Positions 35,774 through 43,611 of a DNA stretch of 64,000 bases are shown in pieces. Numbering within the stretch: position 1 is the stretch's first letter; each line of letters begins with the position of its first letter. The position numbers and the translations under genes were made by a program. The stretch spans positions 62,001 to 126,000 of the forward strand of contig NZ_AEEC02000006.1 of NCBI RefSeq assembly GCF_000300975.2, written 5' to 3'. The notes under the pieces are model-generated. The model saw only the letters and a list, made by a program, of their open reading frames with translations. It was not told the origin of the DNA and ran no database searches. Source of the DNA: Herbaspirillum frisingense GSF30 (GTDB lineage: Bacteria > Pseudomonadota > Gammaproteobacteria > Burkholderiales > Burkholderiaceae_D).

Positions 35774-36410
35774 TCAGCTGGGTCGGATGGAATACGCTTT
35801 AAAGCAGATTGAATTTGGGTGGCTAAAACCCGGTGTCAGTATCAAAGCGCCATCGCGGAGCCATATATGGAAAGCCGCAGATCGGAAATAGGACTCGCAG
35901 GATGCCATTGCTTCAGATTTGAATAGATCTTCGTTCTGCTCCAATAGGTATTGAACCGCATCCTCGCTCAAAGAAATGAAGTTGGGATCAAAAGTGACCC
36001 CTGCTTTTAATAGATCGGGCGCGTACATTTTCAGCATCTTTCGTCGTGAAATAACAGCGCCTGAGCGTATGGAAAAATTTCCCGCAACCATATCGAAATG
36101 CGGTTGACTGTAACAAGCGCCTGAGATTTTGAAGATCACGCTCAACGTGTCACCTTCCAGGTTGATATGCGTCAGTTCGGCTTCATATCCCCATGGGCTT
36201 GCGACCAGAGGATCACGGCAATAGCGCGCTTCCGAGTAAATCGCCTCATACAACTTGTCGATCTCCTTGTTGATCCTCATCGCCTGAATTTTTCCAAGTC
36301 TTCTGGAGGCTTGCATCGTGATCTTTTCAAGATAGATCCTGTTGATTTCGTCTTTCGGTCCGGACTGGCGATAGATTTCCTTCTTGAAGCGAAGATCGCT
36401 TGATGCATAT
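35774..36410 (-). pseudogene. Putative immunity paralogue B, 5'-truncated
   Basis: From ATG 36316 an open frame of 180 residues encodes the paralogue without start region. Homology to copy C extends upstream in the same frame (DLRFKKEIYRQSGPKDEINR versus DIKLETSVYKKTGARDAMNR) up to the stop codon of copy A, where there is neither a start codon nor a signal peptide. A deletion thus seems to have joined the end of copy A directly to the body of copy B. The remaining domain is complete: PWGYEAEL, GACYSQPHF, NFSIRSGAVIS, SCESYFRSAAFHIWLRDGAL, PNSICFKAYS, with four conserved Cys. Without export it could not act in the periplasm. Confidence 0.6.
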
Positions 36411-37097
36411 TCAGTTGTGGCATATTGAATTCTGTACCTGAAACGGCGGCAAGAGTACCAGCCGATTCTCTTCTACCCACACCCTGAAACCTGTCCTTCG
36501 CAGAAAAAAATCACAAGACTCTTGCAGATCGGGTGTGAACGTGCCTTCGTTCTGCTCCATGAGAATCGAGAATGCATCGTCTCCCAAGATCAGGAAGTCG
36601 TGGCTCACTTCTGCACCAGCCCTTAACAAGGAGGGTGCATATCTTTCCAGGAGCGTTCTTGTGGAAATCGGTTTGCCTGTTGGTATCGAGAAGTTGGCTG
36701 CGAATGTTTCGAAATTTGGCTGTCCAGAACAGCCTTCAGCTATGTCAAACAGGATGCTCAGAGTGGTTTTCCCAAAGTTGGTTTTTTCATACTTAAGCAC
36801 ATGGCCCCACGGTCCAGGCCACTGAGGGTCGTAGCACGCACTGGCGCTCTTATGAAAGGAGATATTCAGTCTCTGTAATTCTGAATTGATTCTTTTGATC
36901 TGCGCATTTCCCAACTTCTCCGAGCTTTTGATCAACACCTTGTCGATTTCGATGTTCTGGTATGAGGCTTGCTCACCAATCTGCTTTTGAGTTTTGATAA
37001 TCAACTCGATTTCGTTAGTTTCGCGCTCTCCTGCAATGGAAACTTGAGACGAGAAAATGGCAGGTAGAATTATTGTTACTAGCCATTGGTGGTTCAT
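36411..37097 (-). CDS. Putative periplasmic T6SS immunity protein A (RsiV/DUF3298-like)
   Basis: The only complete paralogue (228 residues). Signal peptide MNHQWLVTIILPAIFSSQVS with cleavage near IAGER. Four Cys (88, 123, 195, 226) are conserved in copy B and two in copy C, so two disulfides are likely. Landmarks are GPWGHVLKY, FETFAANFSIPTGKPIS, LLERYAPSLLRAG and RVWVEENRLVLLPPF. The order 'F-sv-tGk-is..-ll' then 'f-v-en-LvL-ppf' resembles the RsiV/DUF3298 domain, known to bind lysozyme in Bacillus; this is my inference from pattern, not a search. Its ATG overlaps the stop of the GH19 effector gene (ATGA), so the two are translationally coupled; AAAAGG precedes the ATG. Confidence 0.6.
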   Translation of the reverse strand: MNHQWLVTIILPAIFSSQVSIAGERETNEIELIIKTQKQIGEQASYQNIEIDKVLIKSSEKLGNAQIKRINSELQRLNISFHKSASACYDPQWPGPWGHVLKYEKTNFGKTTLSILFDIAEGCSGQPNFETFAANFSIPTGKPISTRTLLERYAPSLLRAGAEVSHDFLILGDDAFSILMEQNEGTFTPDLQESCDFFLRRTGFRVWVEENRLVLLPPFQVQNSICHN

Positions 37098-37768
37098 AGA
37101 AGTACCTTTTTGATCCGTTGAGTATGGTTGATTCGGTCGCCGAGAGCCGAATTTTTTTCCCATAAGGGCGTGTCCTTGCCGCCATTAACAGCGTGAGTTA
37201 CCGCTCGAACATCATCTCTGTCCATGGCAGCTGCAGTGGATGATCTGAAAAGAACGCTGTACCAAACCCCGCCGTCCACGCAGTTATAGACGTTCTCCAG
37301 AATGCGGTCGGGGTTATCGATGAGTGGAGGTCTCTTGGGCGGCTTGGACGGCGTTTCTTTAGTTGCGGGTGTCTCCCATCCAGGATCAAAATCAATTCCC
37401 TTTTTCAACCACCCTCTGAATGCCCAATACTCGCCATAGTTAAAGCGGCCGGTAATTTGCTTGATTCCTCGGCCTCTGAATTTTTTTCCGTCTCCAGGAG
37501 AAACGTTGCCGATATCTGTTCGCCCTTCGTAATCGCTGCCATCATGTTCTTCAAGCATTCGGTTCAAACTCATAGACTCGACCGCTCCTTGACCGAAGAA
37601 ATGCGCCATCCTCAACCGCGTATTCAAACCATACTTAATGCAGCACTTATTGATTTCCACCCGATACTTCTCTCGCACGGCCTCCGGTGTGCCGTGGCTG
37701 ATGGTCGCCGCATTCCCGGACGGCGCCGTTGGATAGATGTGCGCTAGCTCGTTCTTCGATAGCCACAT
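37094..37768 (-). CDS. GH19 lysozyme-like T6SS effector, N-terminally truncated
   Basis: 224-residue protein with a glycoside-hydrolase 19/endolysin-type domain that would cleave peptidoglycan in a target cell's periplasm. Landmarks: MAHFFGQGAVES with the likely acid Glu64, MLEEH with the second Glu (73 or 74), YEGRTDIGN, GDGKKFRGRGIKQITGR and NY, and a C-terminal DDVRAVTHAVNGG. No signal peptide, as expected for T6SS cargo. Homology-like sequence continues upstream of the ATG in frame (HPIKFIEHLAKC), showing that the native protein had an N-terminal region now replaced by the vgrG fragment. It overlaps vgrG by 25 bases and has no clear ribosome site of its own. Confidence 0.72.
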   Translation of the reverse strand: MWLSKNELAHIYPTAPSGNAATISHGTPEAVREKYRVEINKCCIKYGLNTRLRMAHFFGQGAVESMSLNRMLEEHDGSDYEGRTDIGNVSPGDGKKFRGRGIKQITGRFNYGEYWAFRGWLKKGIDFDPGWETPATKETPSKPPKRPPLIDNPDRILENVYNCVDGGVWYSVLFRSSTAAAMDRDDVRAVTHAVNGGKDTPLWEKNSALGDRINHTQRIKKVLL

Positions 37769-38925
37769 GCATTTCGCCAGGTGTTCGATGAACTTGATCG
37801 GATGCGGGAGCAGGTGAACCAGTTGCGGTACGTCGGTTCGGCCAGGCCATCTCGGGCAAGATAGTTATTGCAGACCCGGTGTCTGATCGACAGCACCAGG
37901 AAATCATTACGGCCGTCTCGCGCGTCCCTGCCATAACGTTCGTGGTTGAAATGGTCCACCAGACGGAAATAGCGTCCTGCTTCCAGCGTGCGGCAATTTC
38001 CCTCCGCTTCGAAATACTTGCCGACGGCTTCGATCTCTTCCATGCGCAGCTTGGCTTGTCCATAGGCATCATCGAAATTCTTGCAGCCATAGGAGCCCGC
38101 ATATTCATACTGTTCCATGCGCGGGGCGCTGCCTTGCTGATTCAGTGTCGGCGCGGTGCGCAAGACCTGCCTGGGCTCGCAGAAATTGTATGAACTCACG
38201 CTGAAGCTGGACGGTACGAGCTCACGCACGGCCACCCAGCGATCGATGGCGTCTTCCTCGACGCTGCCACCTTGTGCGTGGAAGCGCACTTCCAGATCGC
38301 CGTCGATCGGAGCGGACCGATAGGGGTCATCGGCGATGATCAGGGTATGGCCTTGCTCGTCGTGCCGGAAAGAGTAAATCCAGCCCGCTGCTTCCCAGCG
38401 CCGGCTGAGGTAATTGAAGTCGGTTTCGTCAAACTGGCAGGCGTAGGTCATGGCAGCGCTGCCGCCGTATATCTGCCACTCCCAGTTGGGGTAGGCCGAA
38501 TAGTCCCTGAAGATGCTGCTGGTCTGATCCTTCAAGGACTTGTAGTGGAAGACGTAGTTGTCCTTGCGCAGCTTGAGGAAACGCAGCCAGGGGCCGAGTG
38601 TGGCTTCGTAGAGCGCGATGCCACCGTCCGCATGGCATCTGCGGAAGCTGAATACGTAGCCTGAGAAGTAGCGCAAGCTGCCATCTGCGCGCACCAGCTC
38701 GATGTTGAGCAGCTTGCCTTGCATGTCCTTGAGTGCAATGCTGGGGTCGTCGGAGAGCAGCTTGACCTTGTATTCGAAGTCGCGGGAGATACTTTCCACG
38801 GCGTCGATGCTGTCGACGACCATCTGCGCATCGGGTGCATCACGGTGGGGGAATGACAGGCGCAGCATGCGGTTGTGCTGCCGTCCTTTGATCAGTTCCT
38901 GAAATCTGGGAATGGTCCTGGTCAT
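37744..38925 (-). CDS. VgrG N-terminal fragment, T6SS spike
   Basis: 393 residues of a VgrG/gp27-like spike protein. Features: LRLSFPHRDAPDAQMVVDSI, SRDFEYKVKLLSDD, QGKLLNIELVRADGSLRYFSGYV, LGPWLRFLKLRKDNYVFHYKSL, CQFDETDFNYLSRRWEAAGW and YEYAGSYGCKN, all in the gp27-like head. At YRNWFTC (residue 372) normal VgrG continues into the OB-fold and gp5 needle; here the frame runs 21 nonsense residues (SRIRSSSSNTWRNACGYRRT) to a stop, and the effector frame takes over. The needle is therefore absent and a secretion role is doubtful. GGAG five bases before ATG 38925 sets the start. Confidence 0.8.
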   Translation of the reverse strand: MTRTIPRFQELIKGRQHNRMLRLSFPHRDAPDAQMVVDSIDAVESISRDFEYKVKLLSDDPSIALKDMQGKLLNIELVRADGSLRYFSGYVFSFRRCHADGGIALYEATLGPWLRFLKLRKDNYVFHYKSLKDQTSSIFRDYSAYPNWEWQIYGGSAAMTYACQFDETDFNYLSRRWEAAGWIYSFRHDEQGHTLIIADDPYRSAPIDGDLEVRFHAQGGSVEEDAIDRWVAVRELVPSSFSVSSYNFCEPRQVLRTAPTLNQQGSAPRMEQYEYAGSYGCKNFDDAYGQAKLRMEEIEAVGKYFEAEGNCRTLEAGRYFRLVDHFNHERYGRDARDGRNDFLVLSIRHRVCNNYLARDGLAEPTYRNWFTCSRIRSSSSNTWRNACGYRRTS

Positions 38926-39261
38926 GCGGGCTCCGGGTAGGTTCCGGGTGCGCATCAAGCGGCGTCAATGGCCAGGGCCATTCATGAAGTCAGCGCAGAC
39001 GGAGGATGGGGACAACGAGAAAGGGGAGATGGTAGCCAACGCAGAACACTCGCCATAGCGATGGAATTCTAGAAACGAGGACAGAATGCGAAGGAGGGGC
39101 AGGGGAGAAAAAACAAACCGCAAAGAGACCATGCTGGCGGCCCGGGATGGATGTCGAATCCCTTCAGAGCGCCAGTCCACGGCGTGGATGCGACAGTGGT
39201 CGCGTGACTATGCGGAGCTACGCGTCGCCGGGCGTGACCAGGCGTGAACAGGCGTGATTAT
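38926..39261. other. Non-coding left edge of the T6SS island
   Basis: This 336-base gap between the vgrG start and the end of the pabB fusion holds no convincing gene. It contains the 10-bp tandem repeats next to pabB and an A/G-rich stretch near 39100. Confidence 0.5.
39231..39260 (+). repeat. Three tandem 10-bp repeats at the island edge
   Basis: GGCGTGACCA, GGCGTGAACA and GGCGTGATTA follow each other directly and end one base before the stop codon of the pabB fusion gene. GGCGTGA is invariant. They mark the junction between housekeeping DNA and the T6SS island. Confidence 0.6.
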
Positions 39262-41088
39262 TTATGAGGAAACCTGGGCCTGCAGCACGCCCCGCAACGC
39301 ATTGCACACCACCACCTCTTGCGCGCGCATCAGTTCGGCGCGGGTGATGACGGCTTCGCGGGCCTGCCAGTGTGGATCGGCCAGGAGGACGCGGCGCATC
39401 ACGCCTGGCAGCACACCGGCGGACAGGGGCGGGGTGCACCACTGCCCGTCAAGTTTGACGAAGACATTGCTGCGTCCCCCCTCGGTCAATTCGTCGCGCT
39501 CATTGAAGAACAGCATGTCGAAGCCGCCACGTCGTTCGGCTTCTTTCCAGGCCGCGTCGTAATGTGCGCGCCGCGTGCTCTTGTGGCGCAGGAAAAGGTC
39601 GTCGCTGGCGCAACGATGCTCGGCCAGGAAGACTGTCACCGGTCCCGTCAGCGGTAGCAGCGGTGCATGCTGCAGGCTGACGTTGCCGCCTGCATCCAGT
39701 GCCAGTCGCAGGCGCAGGACGACGTCCTTGGGCAGGCCGGCGCAGAGCGCATCGATCTGCTGACGCGTCGCCTTCTCGTCGCAGGGAAAACCGAACACCG
39801 CCGCCGAGGCCTGCAGCCGCTGCAGGTGCAAGTCCAGATGACGGCAGCCGGCGTGGCTGGCGTGCATGGTCTCGAAGAGGCTGAATTCCTGTTCCAGCCC
39901 GGTGAGGAAAGCCGATTTCAGGCGGCATTCGGCAAATTCGGAGGCGGCGTCACTGTCGTAGACGATGCCCGCGCCCACGCCCATCACGCCCTGTCGCAGG
40001 CCATGCTCAGGCGCTTGCAGTTCCAGCGTGCGGATCGGTACCGACAGGCAGAAGTCACCGATGGTGCCGCCGCCTTCGCGTGGCGCGTCGAACCATCCGA
40101 TGGCGCCGGTGTACAGGCCACGGGCCTCGGTTTCCAGCTCGTCGATGATTTCCATGGTGCGCCGCTTGGGCGCGCCGGTGATGGAGCCGCAGGGGTAGAG
40201 GGCGGCGATGACGGTGGCTAGCGTGGCGTCCTCGCGCAGGCGCGCGCGGATGGTGGAGGTCATCTGCAGCACCTGCCCATAGCGGCGCACGTCGAAGAGG
40301 TGCGGCACCTGGACCGAACCGGAGCGGGCCACGCGGCCCAGGTCGTTGCGCAGTAGGTCCACGATCATCAGGTTCTCGGCCCGGTTTTTTTCATCGTTGG
40401 CCAGGGCCAGGGCGCGCTGGGCATTGATCGTGTCGGCAGCGTCAGCCTGGGCATCCATGGCACGAGCGGTGCCTTTCATCGGCTTGGCCTTCAACATGCC
40501 ATCCTGGTGCGAGACGAACAGTTCCGGCGAGCAGGACAACACCATGCCACCCTGCGCATCGCGCACCAGCGCACCGTAAGGCACCGGTTGGCGTGCCCGC
40601 AGGCGGCGGTAGAGCGTGATGGGGTCACCATGGACCTGGAAGTGCAGGCGATAGGTGTAATTGACCTGGTAGGTATCACCGGCGGCGATGTAGTCGCGGA
40701 TGCGTCCGATGGCGGCGCTGAAGGCGGCCTCATCGACGCTGCTGCGCAGGTTGACGATGCCGGCCGCTTCGTCAGCGCATTGGCCGGCCAGCCAGGCATC
40801 GACTTCGGTCGCACCCAGGCGCTGGCAGTGCTGGAACAGCAGGACGCGCGCCAGCGGGGCCGACAGCGGCCGGTGCGGCAAGCCCTGCAGTGCCGCGCCC
40901 AGTTCGTAGCTCCACAAGGCGACCGCATGCTGGCCAGCGGCCAGCGCGGCCTGCATCTGCGCCAGCAGGGCCCCAAAGCCGGCGACGTCGGTGCAGGCCA
41001 GCGTGCGCAGGTGGCCGGTATAGAGGCGCGAGCGCGGTTCGGCCGGCGTGGCGAGATGGTCGTCGAGGAGGGCGAAGCAGTCGGTCAT
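39262..41088 (-). CDS. pabB: Aminodeoxychorismate synthase component I fused to aminodeoxychorismate lyase
   Basis: Bifunctional folate-synthesis enzyme (about 608 residues): residues 1 to about 385 are PabB, residues about 390-608 are PabC. PabB marks: DTYQVNYTYRLHF, PVPYGALV, SCSPELFVSHQDGMLKAKPMKGTA, DLLRNDLGRVARSGSVQVPHLF, LYPCGSITGAPKRRTMEIIDELE and YTGAIGWFD. PabC marks: LFETMHA, PLP-binding Lys in LRHKSTRRAHYD, FFNERDELTEGGRSNVFVK and AGVLPGVMRRVLL. PabA would supply ammonia from elsewhere. I start at MTDCFALLDDHLATP (41088); further upstream the frame is a low-complexity Pro/Ala/Leu repeat. The ribosome site is poor. Confidence 0.88.
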   Translation of the reverse strand: MTDCFALLDDHLATPAEPRSRLYTGHLRTLACTDVAGFGALLAQMQAALAAGQHAVALWSYELGAALQGLPHRPLSAPLARVLLFQHCQRLGATEVDAWLAGQCADEAAGIVNLRSSVDEAAFSAAIGRIRDYIAAGDTYQVNYTYRLHFQVHGDPITLYRRLRARQPVPYGALVRDAQGGMVLSCSPELFVSHQDGMLKAKPMKGTARAMDAQADAADTINAQRALALANDEKNRAENLMIVDLLRNDLGRVARSGSVQVPHLFDVRRYGQVLQMTSTIRARLREDATLATVIAALYPCGSITGAPKRRTMEIIDELETEARGLYTGAIGWFDAPREGGGTIGDFCLSVPIRTLELQAPEHGLRQGVMGVGAGIVYDSDAASEFAECRLKSAFLTGLEQEFSLFETMHASHAGCRHLDLHLQRLQASAAVFGFPCDEKATRQQIDALCAGLPKDVVLRLRLALDAGGNVSLQHAPLLPLTGPVTVFLAEHRCASDDLFLRHKSTRRAHYDAAWKEAERRGGFDMLFFNERDELTEGGRSNVFVKLDGQWCTPPLSAGVLPGVMRRVLLADPHWQAREAVITRAELMRAQEVVVCNALRGVLQAQVSS

Positions 41089-41091
41089 GGA

Positions 41092-41145
41092 ACAGGGGGG
41101 GGCAAGGACGGCAAGGACGGCAAGGGCAGGCAGGGCGGGCAGCGC
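41092..41145. repeat. G-rich short tandem repeat upstream of pabB
   Basis: A run of G is followed by imperfect 9-bp repeats (GGCAAGGAC twice, then GGCAAGGGC) and GGCAGGGCGGG. The slippage-prone tract lies between the pabB fusion and the divergent MFS gene. Confidence 0.5.
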
Positions 41146-41231
41146 AGCACCGCCGGCAGCATGATAGCGTAAAAGGTATACTTGAAGGCTTGCCACGCTG
41201 CCAGGGCGCTGTCCCTTCACTACCTAGTCCG

Positions 41232-42635
41232 ATGCCCATTCCACGCACCTTCATCATTCCCCTGATCGTCGCCTGTGCGCTGTTCATGGAACAGATGGAT
41301 TCCACCGTCATCTCGACGTCCCTGCCGGCGCTGGCGCTGGACATGAATGTCGATCCGATTTCGCTCAAGCTGGCGCTGACCTCCTACCTGGTCAGCCTGG
41401 CCGTCTTCATTCCCATCTCGGGCTGGATGGCCGACCGCTTCGGCTCGCTCACCATCTTCCGCACCGCCATCTGTGTCTTCATGCTGGGCTCCATCCTGTG
41501 CGGGGCTTCCTCGACCCTGCCGCAGTTCGTGGCGGCGCGGTTCCTGCAGGGCATCGGCGGCGCCATGATGGTGCCGGTGGGGCGCCTGGTGATCCTGCGC
41601 AGCGTGGAAAAGGTCAACCTCGTCAAGGCACTGTCCTACCTGACCATTCCTGCGCTGTTCGGGCCGGTGCTGGGGCCGCCGCTGGGCGGCTTCATCACGA
41701 CCTACTTCCACTGGCGCTGGATCTTCTTCATCAATATCCCGATCAGCATTCTCGGCCTCTACCTGGCCACGCGCTTCATTCCCGACCTCAAGGCCGAGCA
41801 GGTGGCGCCGCTCGATTTCAAGGGTTTCGTGCTCTCGGCGCTGGGTTGCTCGCTGCTGATGATGGGACTGGCGACCTCCGGCCGGCACCTGGTCTCGGGC
41901 GATGTCTCGCTGGCCTGCGTGGTGGCGGGCGTGCTGTTCCTGGCGGCTTACGTGTGGCATGCGCGTCGTGCCACGGCGCCGCTGATCGACCTGGCGCTGT
42001 TGAAGATTCCCACCCTGCGCGCCGGTGTCTTCGGCGGCTCGCTCTATCGCGTGGGGATCGGCGCCATCCCCTTCCTGCTGCCGCTGATGCTGCAACTGGG
42101 CTTTGGCTATACGCCTTTCCATTCGGGGCTGTTGACCTGCGCCTCGGCGGCCGGGGCCATGTTCATGAAGACCATCGCCGCCCGCTTCCTGCGGCGCTAT
42201 GGGTTCCGCCGGGTGCTGCTGGTCAATGGCGCGCTGGGCGTGCTGGGCTTGTGGGCCATCGCCGGCTTCACGCCGCAGACGCCGTATCTGCTGATGGTGC
42301 TGGTCCTGCTCATCGGTGGCTGCTTCCGTTCACTGCAGTTCACCAGCCTCAATGCGATTTCCTACGCCGATGTCGACAAGCAGCGCCTGAGCCAGGCCAC
42401 CAGCATGGCCAGCGTGGCGCAGCAGTTGTCCATCGGCATGGGCGTGGTGCTGGCCGGTTTTGCCCTGCAGATGTCCAACGACCTCCAGGGTCATGCCACC
42501 CTGGTGGCCCAGGATTTCTGGCCGGCCTTCCTGGTGGTGGGCGCGGTAGCGGCGCTGGCGCTGCTGATGCTGCGCCAGTTGCCGCATGATGCCGGCGCCG
42601 AGATGGCCGGGCAGCAAGAGAACAAGTCGGCCTGA
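41232..42635 (+). CDS. MFS drug exporter, DHA2 (EmrB/QacA) family
   Basis: Inner-membrane proton antiporter (467 residues) with about 14 membrane segments. Motif A is WMADRFGSLTIFR between TM2 and TM3, with the acidic motif D1 in MEQMDSTVISTSLPALALDM of TM1 and motif C-like ALFGPVLGPPLGGFI in TM5. Start ATG 41232; upstream in-frame sequence overlaps the divergent pabB region and is not homologous. Substrate unknown. A TATACT-like -10 lies near 41178. Followed after 25 bases by a DMT exporter, probably in the same operon. Confidence 0.88.
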   Translation: MPIPRTFIIPLIVACALFMEQMDSTVISTSLPALALDMNVDPISLKLALTSYLVSLAVFIPISGWMADRFGSLTIFRTAICVFMLGSILCGASSTLPQFVAARFLQGIGGAMMVPVGRLVILRSVEKVNLVKALSYLTIPALFGPVLGPPLGGFITTYFHWRWIFFINIPISILGLYLATRFIPDLKAEQVAPLDFKGFVLSALGCSLLMMGLATSGRHLVSGDVSLACVVAGVLFLAAYVWHARRATAPLIDLALLKIPTLRAGVFGGSLYRVGIGAIPFLLPLMLQLGFGYTPFHSGLLTCASAAGAMFMKTIAARFLRRYGFRRVLLVNGALGVLGLWAIAGFTPQTPYLLMVLVLLIGGCFRSLQFTSLNAISYADVDKQRLSQATSMASVAQQLSIGMGVVLAGFALQMSNDLQGHATLVAQDFWPAFLVVGAVAALALLMLRQLPHDAGAEMAGQQENKSA

Positions 42636-42660
42636 CGCGGCCGCCACGACGAGGAGCGCA

Positions 42661-43563
42661 ATGCGTAGCGATCAGTCCTACAAAGCCCTGTGGTTCCCGC
42701 TGGGTGCCGTCCTGATCTGGGCCGGCAACACGGTCATCAGCAAGATGTCGGCCAGCGTCATCGCGCCCGAGGATATTTCCTTTTACCGCTGGGTACTGGC
42801 GGCGGCGCTGATGTCGCCCTTCCTGGCGCGCTCGACCTGGGCCGCACGCGCGCAGATCCGACCCCACCTGGGCAAGATCCTGGTGCTGGCGCTGCTGGGC
42901 ATGGTGCTGTTCCAGAGCCTGGCCTATTTCGCCGCCGCCACCGCGTCGGCCACCAGCATGGGCATCATTGCCTCGCTGATGCCCTTGCTGACGCTGGTGC
43001 TGAGCATCAAGCTGCTGTCCGAACCGCCCACCATCGGCACCCTGGCCGGCGGGGTGCTGTCGCTGTTCGGCCTGGCGGTGCTGATCGGGCGCGGTCACCC
43101 GCAGAACCTGTTCGAGCAGGGCGTGGTCACCGGGGATCTGCTGATGCTGCTGGCCACCATCGCCTATGGTCTGTATGGCGTGATGCTGCGGCGCTGGGCG
43201 CTGCCCCTGCGCACCTGGCAATTGCTGTACATGCAGGTGCTCATGGCGGTGGTGCTGCTGTTCCCGGGCTTCGTGCTGGGGCATCATTCGCCCATCACCC
43301 GCGACAACCTGCCCATCCTGCTGTATGCGGGCATTGCCGCTTCCATCCTCTCGCAGTTCCTGTGGATGCGCGGCGTGGCCTACCTGGGCGCCAGCCGCTG
43401 TTCCATTTTCGTGAACCTGATGCCGGTGTTCACTGTCATCATTGCGGTAGCGGCGCTGGGTGAGCAATTGCATGGCTACCACGCCGTGGGCGGCCTGATC
43501 ACGCTGGCCGGGGTGATCATGGCGCAGGTGTTCAAGCAGCGCCTGCGCTGGCGTGCCGGCTGA
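42661..43563 (+). CDS. EamA/DMT-family transporter
   Basis: Drug/metabolite exporter of 300 residues with ten predicted membrane segments in two EamA repeats. Landmarks: WFPLGAVLIWAGNTVISKMS, SFYRWVLAAALMSP, AYFAAATASATSMGIIASLMPLL at the end of repeat one, and GVAYLGASRCSIFVNLMPVF with VIIAVAALGEQLHGYHAVGG in repeat two. GAGGAGCGC precedes the ATG. Substrate unknown; amino acids, purines or metabolites are typical. Confidence 0.88.
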   Translation: MRSDQSYKALWFPLGAVLIWAGNTVISKMSASVIAPEDISFYRWVLAAALMSPFLARSTWAARAQIRPHLGKILVLALLGMVLFQSLAYFAAATASATSMGIIASLMPLLTLVLSIKLLSEPPTIGTLAGGVLSLFGLAVLIGRGHPQNLFEQGVVTGDLLMLLATIAYGLYGVMLRRWALPLRTWQLLYMQVLMAVVLLFPGFVLGHHSPITRDNLPILLYAGIAASILSQFLWMRGVAYLGASRCSIFVNLMPVFTVIIAVAALGEQLHGYHAVGGLITLAGVIMAQVFKQRLRWRAG

Positions 43564-43611
43564 CAGAGTCCGGTCGATCCGACAAGAACAGGTAGAGAAC
43601 AGGAAAGAGAC

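Noticed and set aside
39189..39204. TGCGACAGTGGTCGCG, similar to the 23-bp shared motif
   Set aside because: One base shorter between the half-sites and without the conserved flanks; probably chance.
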